From Chloroflexota bacterium (GTDB lineage Bacteria > Chloroflexota > Limnocylindria > Limnocylindrales > CSP1-4), in assembly GCA_003158295.1 (NCBI GenBank), contig PMIP01000016.1, forward strand, positions 210 through 45,810: a stretch of 45,601 bases of DNA, in the 5' to 3' direction. The notes beneath the pieces are model-generated. The model saw nothing but the letters and a program-made list of their open reading frames with translations. It was not told where the DNA came from and searched no databases. Shown here in pieces: positions 41,844 to 45,601 of the stretch (its first letter is position 1; each line of letters begins with the position of its first letter). The position numbers were made by a program, and so were the translations under genes.

Positions 41844-43583
41844 ATGGAGACCATGACAGCAGGCACGAGGGGGCAGCTCACTCACGGCCGCCTCCCGTCG
41901 CGCCTCGTTGCGGGCCTCGCTTGGTGGGCTCCCGCCCTCCTGCTGGCCGTCAGCGCCGCGGCATCGCTGGCCTACGTCTTCACGTTCCTGCGCCCGGCGA
42001 CCAAATGGCTCGACGGGTACGTGCCGATGGATCCGGCTGCCGGTGACCCGCTCCTGGCGGCGCTGTGGGCCGTCGGCCTCGGCGCCCTGGCGGTAGGGCT
42101 CATCCGCGGCAGATCCGGTGCGTGGTGGCTCGCCATCGCCATTCTCGCGGTCACGCTTGTCGGTCAGGCCCGCGAGCTGTCGCATCCGTTCGGGATCCTG
42201 ATCGTGGGCGGCCTGCTTGCCGTTCTCCTCGCGGACCGGCGTCGCTATGAGGTCGAGACCGCGGCCAGCTGGCGCCGTCGGATCGTGGCCCTGCTGATCG
42301 TCGGCGGCCTCGCCATCGGTCTCGAGGCGTCGCTGATCATCGCCGCCACCGGCACCTGGCCAACTCCTCTGGGCGCCCTCGGCGACATCACCGCGGCCCT
42401 GGGCAACGCGCTCGGCATGAGCGACGGCACGGCAACACGCGTCCTCCACCAGACGAGCCGCGACGCGCTCGTCGGCTTCCTGATCCTAGCCTCGCGCTTG
42501 CCGATAATGCTTGCCTCTCTCGGGGTCCTCAGCCGCGTACCGGAGCCACCCGCCGACCCAACCACCCGGGCCCGGGCCCGCGCCATCAGCGACAAGTACG
42601 GCTGCGGCGCACTGCTGCCGTTCCAGCTCGGCGAGGACAAGCAGGTCTTCAGCCCGCCGGACGCCGACGGCATGGTCGTCTATGGCATGGCCGGCCGCAC
42701 CGCCGTGGTCCTGGGTGACCTCATCGGTTCGCCCGATGCGGCACCGAAGGTCTTCTCCGAGTTCCTGGCTCGGTGCAGGAAACTCGATCGCTGGCCGATC
42801 GTCTACCAGGCGACCGCGGCCAGCCGGGCCGTGCTCGTGAACGCGGGATTCCGCATGTTCAAGGTCGGCGAGGAGGCGATCGTGGACCTCTCGACCTTCG
42901 ATCTCACCGGCCCGCGACGAGCCAACCTGCGCCATACCATCACCCGTTGTCGCAAGGACGGTGTCACGTTCCGCTGGTTCGCCGACGGTATGCCGGCCGA
43001 GGAGACGGCGCTGCTCGCCGATCTCGAGTCCATCGACGCGATCTGGCGCAAGGGTGCCGGCCCCCAGATGGGCTTCACGATCAGCCACTTCGACCGTGCC
43101 GCCATCTGCTGGCAGCCGATCTCGGTTGCGGTGGACGCGTCCGGGCGTGCGCTCGGCTACACCACGTTCCGCAGGACCGGCGTCGATGGCGGCTGGGTGC
43201 TGGACCTGATGCGCCGTGCCCCCGACGGCCCGCCGGGCGTTGTGGAGGCGTGCATCGCCGAGGCGGCGGTTGCCTTCCGGGCGGCGGGCGCGACTACCCT
43301 TTCGCTCGGGCTTGCTCCTCTCGCCGGTCTCGACAACAAGGTCGGAACCTGGGAAGAACGCCTCCTCGCCAACGCCGGGCGGCTCGTGGGCCGCTGGTAC
43401 GACGTTCGCGGTCTGTTCGTCTTCAAGAGGAAGTTCGACCCGTACTGGATCCCACGCTACGGAGCCATGCGCAGGCGTCGCGATCTCATCGGGTTCATGG
43501 TCGGTCTGATGCGCATCCACCTCTCCGGAGCCATCCACCTGCCCGGCCGCCATCGAACAGCGCCGCTGGCTGCCGCTGCATGA
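41844..43583 (+). CDS. MprF-like phosphatidylglycerol aminoacyltransferase (DUF2156)
   Basis: 579 residues from ATG 41844; ATG 41853, with GGATGGAG just before it, is equally possible. Five to six membrane helices fill the first ~235 residues. The cytosolic C-terminal half is the LPG_synthase_C/DUF2156 domain with a double GNAT-like fold: RAISDKYGCGALLPFQLGED, GMAGRTAVVLGDLIGSPD, FRMFKVGEEAIVDLSTFDLTG, RANLRHTITRCRKDGV and LGLAPLAGLDNK. It would move an amino acid from tRNA to phosphatidylglycerol, reducing surface negative charge. The flippase part has fewer helices than full MprF. The stop overlaps the next start (ATGA). Confidence 0.88.
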   Translation: METMTAGTRGQLTHGRLPSRLVAGLAWWAPALLLAVSAAASLAYVFTFLRPATKWLDGYVPMDPAAGDPLLAALWAVGLGALAVGLIRGRSGAWWLAIAILAVTLVGQARELSHPFGILIVGGLLAVLLADRRRYEVETAASWRRRIVALLIVGGLAIGLEASLIIAATGTWPTPLGALGDITAALGNALGMSDGTATRVLHQTSRDALVGFLILASRLPIMLASLGVLSRVPEPPADPTTRARARAISDKYGCGALLPFQLGEDKQVFSPPDADGMVVYGMAGRTAVVLGDLIGSPDAAPKVFSEFLARCRKLDRWPIVYQATAASRAVLVNAGFRMFKVGEEAIVDLSTFDLTGPRRANLRHTITRCRKDGVTFRWFADGMPAEETALLADLESIDAIWRKGAGPQMGFTISHFDRAAICWQPISVAVDASGRALGYTTFRRTGVDGGWVLDLMRRAPDGPPGVVEACIAEAAVAFRAAGATTLSLGLAPLAGLDNKVGTWEERLLANAGRLVGRWYDVRGLFVFKRKFDPYWIPRYGAMRRRRDLIGFMVGLMRIHLSGAIHLPGRHRTAPLAAAA

Positions 43584-45490
43584 AGTCGCTCCGCCGAAAA
43601 GCGGGCCCGCCTGAGAGCGGCCAGCTTGACACTACCGCTGTGAGCGAGACCGACGAGCTGCGAGCCGGCCGGCTGGGCACGATGCGCCGACTGCAGCCCG
43701 CGCCCGCCGGCGAGCCACGCCACGATCTCGTCGAGAGCCAGGCTCAGGACGGTCGACTCGAGGCCGAGACAGCCACCGTCGGCGAGCCTGCCGAGATCCC
43801 CGCCGGTCGCCCAGGCAGGATCGGCCGGCCACACATGCGTGCCTTCGCGGGTATTCGCCGGTTGCCCGGCGGCGCCCGCGCCACCGTCCGCCGGATACCC
43901 ATCGGCGTCCTCAGGAAGATCCCCCGGCCGATCACGGGTCTCGTCGTGGCGGCCCTGGTGCTGCTGGTCGCCGTCTTCTCCGGGACCGTCGAGGAGACCG
44001 ATCGCACCCTGGTGATCATGGGCTTCGACCCGGATCGGGCTCAGTTGATCACCACGCTGGTTGTCGGCGCCATAGCCGCCGTCGCAGCCACGCTCGCCAT
44101 CGATCGTCCGGCCATTGGGGCGCTGCTCGGCACATTGGCGGTGGCGGCACTCTTCGGTCAGACGTTCATCGTCGAGACGCAGAACGCTCTCTCCGCGACC
44201 GGTGCCCTGGGGTCGTTCGATCCGACCGGCTGGGTCCTCACCCTGGCCACGCTGATCGTGATCGGATTCATCTCCGCCTGGGCCGGCGCCACGCTGGCGG
44301 CCGCCGTCAGGCCACCGCTGATCGCGACCGGCGCCTCCGTCGGCGCGATGGTCAAGGCCCGCCGGCCAAGCCGCGGGGCCGCTCGCCGGCCGTTGGCCGC
44401 GGTCCTCGTCCTCGTTCTGCTGGCCGTCACCGTCCCGGCATTCGGCAGCATGGTCAACCTCGCGCCGGACGCTCTGATGCTGAACGGCGGTCACTTCGTT
44501 GCGCTGGCTCCCGGCAACTCCATCCCGGCCGAGCGCATCACGCCGACCCCGGTGCCGACGCCGACCCCGACACCGACTCCTGCCTCCTCGGCCACGGCGA
44601 GTTCCGATCTCGCGACGCCCTCGCCCTCACCCAGCCCAACCCCGCATGCCAGCCCCGGGACGAAGCCATGGCTGGTCTGGAAGCCCACGGGGGCAGGCCG
44701 CGTGACCCGGTACGATTTCCCAGCACCCTGGAAAGGTGGCACGAGCACCACTGTCGACGTGAACGTCTATACCCCGCCCGACTACGACACCTCCGGCGAT
44801 CGGCTCTACCCGGTCCTGTACGAGGCTCCCACCGGACTGGAGCTGTGGAACGGCGGCACCGGCGTCATCGGGGCGCTGGATGCCCTCATCACGTCAGGGG
44901 AGATGCCTGCCGCGTTGGTCGTCTTCATCGACTCCAGCGGGGCTCCCTTCCCGGACAGCCAGTGCGCGGACTCGACCGACAAACAGATGTGGCTCGAGAC
45001 CTTCATCTCGACAGACGTCGTGCAATACGTCGATACCCAGTTCAGAACCATCAAGGACCCGATCGCCCGCGGCATCATGGGCCAGTCCGCGGGAGGGTTC
45101 TGCGCTGCGATGCTGCTCGCTCGGCACCCCGATGTGTTCAGCACGTCGATCTCATTCTCGGGCTACTTCTACGCCGGCATCGGCTCCTCCACCGCCTCCC
45201 ATCCATACAGCGATAGTCAGGCCGAAATGGACAAGGTCTCGCCGGCTCTGCTGGTGAAGGACTTCTCCAGCGAGCAGAAGGCAAGCTCCTACTTCATCGT
45301 CGTCGCCGCACCGGCACAGGATTTCTACGGTGTTCAGGCCGACAACTTCGACAAGATCCTCACCGCGAACCACATCGGGCACGACTGGGTGAAGTCGATC
45401 TACGTGCACAGCTGGACGGAGGTTCGCAACGAGACCCCGACGGCGGTCGCGGCATGGGCGGCCCGGATGGTCGTGAACGGAGTCTGGTAG
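43580..45490 (+). CDS. Membrane-anchored alpha/beta-hydrolase esterase
   Basis: 636 residues from ATG 43580 (ATGA overlap with the MprF-like gene). A polar N-terminus (1-110) precedes four membrane helices between about 115 and 255, a further helix about 270-290, and a Thr/Pro repeat stalk (about 315-355). The C-terminal esterase-D/antigen-85-type domain lies outside: VNVYTPPDYD, PVLYEAPTG, IMGQSAGGFCAAMLLARHPD with the nucleophile Ser of GQSAGG, and late Asp (AAPAQDFYG) and His (HSWTEV) candidates. In other bacteria aminoacyl-lipid synthases are paired with hydrolases that remove the amino acid; this gene is a candidate for that role, which is inference. It could also act on other cell-envelope esters. 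Confidence 0.87.
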   Translation: MKSLRRKAGPPESGQLDTTAVSETDELRAGRLGTMRRLQPAPAGEPRHDLVESQAQDGRLEAETATVGEPAEIPAGRPGRIGRPHMRAFAGIRRLPGGARATVRRIPIGVLRKIPRPITGLVVAALVLLVAVFSGTVEETDRTLVIMGFDPDRAQLITTLVVGAIAAVAATLAIDRPAIGALLGTLAVAALFGQTFIVETQNALSATGALGSFDPTGWVLTLATLIVIGFISAWAGATLAAAVRPPLIATGASVGAMVKARRPSRGAARRPLAAVLVLVLLAVTVPAFGSMVNLAPDALMLNGGHFVALAPGNSIPAERITPTPVPTPTPTPTPASSATASSDLATPSPSPSPTPHASPGTKPWLVWKPTGAGRVTRYDFPAPWKGGTSTTVDVNVYTPPDYDTSGDRLYPVLYEAPTGLELWNGGTGVIGALDALITSGEMPAALVVFIDSSGAPFPDSQCADSTDKQMWLETFISTDVVQYVDTQFRTIKDPIARGIMGQSAGGFCAAMLLARHPDVFSTSISFSGYFYAGIGSSTASHPYSDSQAEMDKVSPALLVKDFSSEQKASSYFIVVAAPAQDFYGVQADNFDKILTANHIGHDWVKSIYVHSWTEVRNETPTAVAAWAARMVVNGVW

Positions 45491-45578
45491 GGCCGGCCGC
45501 CGTGATGCTCGTCGTGGGGCTCGTCGTCGGCTGGCGCGCGGGCGAGGCGCATGTTAGCCTCGGGCCTCTGATCCGCGG

Positions 45579-45601
45579 GCGGGAGTAGCTCAGTCGGTAG
45601 A
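45579..45601 (+). tRNA. 5' part of a tRNA, probably glycine
   Basis: The last 23 bases, starting GCGGGAG then TAGCTCAG and GGTAGA, are the acceptor strand, D-stem and D-loop of a tRNA. The acceptor GCGGGAG is common in tRNA-Gly, but the anticodon lies outside the window. Confidence 0.85.

Noticed and set aside
42773-43579. Longer start for the esterase inside the MprF-like gene
   Set aside because: This stretch is an out-of-frame shadow of the DUF2156 domain; the ATGA overlap at 43580 is a normal coupled start.

Overview
The window is 45.6 kb of high-GC chromosome (roughly two-thirds G+C by eye) with dense gene packing, many GTG and TTG starts and frequent 4-base stop/start overlaps. The gene content is that of a heterotrophic, aerobic or oxygen-tolerant bacterium: a nickel superoxide dismutase with its protease, F420/FMN luciferase-like enzyme, glycogen storage, a homocysteine methyltransferase/MetF fusion, LysM membrane proteins and an MprF-like protein. 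Gene style and protein families point to a Chloroflexota lineage (Limnocylindria/Ellin6529-like), with a high-GC actinobacterium as the alternative; this placement is an inference from style, not a search result. No insertion sequence, phage or CRISPR array was seen.

Layout: (1) 1-5847, a plus-strand pyrimidine operon: pyrC (5' end at or beyond the window edge), two unknown genes, pyrK, pyrD, a 29-residue membrane microprotein, pyrE. (2) 5881-13210, housekeeping and regulatory genes: a beta-CASP metallo-beta-lactamase, LysM membrane protein, VOC protein, a minus-strand operon (ACT protein, ACT-DUF5612 protein, DUF3788 protein, exonuclease III), a cysteine-less ArsC/Spx-fold protein and a LOG-family protein. 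(3) 13246-18845, redox block: a GNAT-Rieske fusion, a luciferase-like oxidoreductase behind a hairpin-rich leader, sodN-sodX, and a divergent bis-heme flavocytochrome with a secreted FMN-binding protein. (4) 18973-26671: a second LysM protein, an NTF2-like protein, two tandem TPM-domain membrane proteins translationally coupled to a homocysteine methyltransferase/MetF fusion, and a holin-like membrane protein. (5) 26847-40135: a DUF885 peptidase-like protein, then an alpha-glucan cluster: glgP, two GH57 enzymes and a very large GH13-like protein in one minus-strand operon, with glgA divergent. (6) 40215-45601: dCMP deaminase, a duplicated ABM-like protein, an MprF-like aminoacyl-phospholipid synthase coupled to a membrane-anchored esterase, and the first 23 bases of a tRNA.

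The most notable points are the GNAT-Rieske fusion, the double-coupled 29-residue membrane peptide between pyrD and pyrE, two LysM proteins sharing an unusual juxtamembrane motif, an in-frame insertion of about 40 residues in GlgA, and a recurrent TAnnnT element 6-9 bases before start codons that suggests widespread leaderless transcription. No single gene set clearly forms a new defence or biosynthetic system; the novelty is in fusions, small genes and gene pairings.
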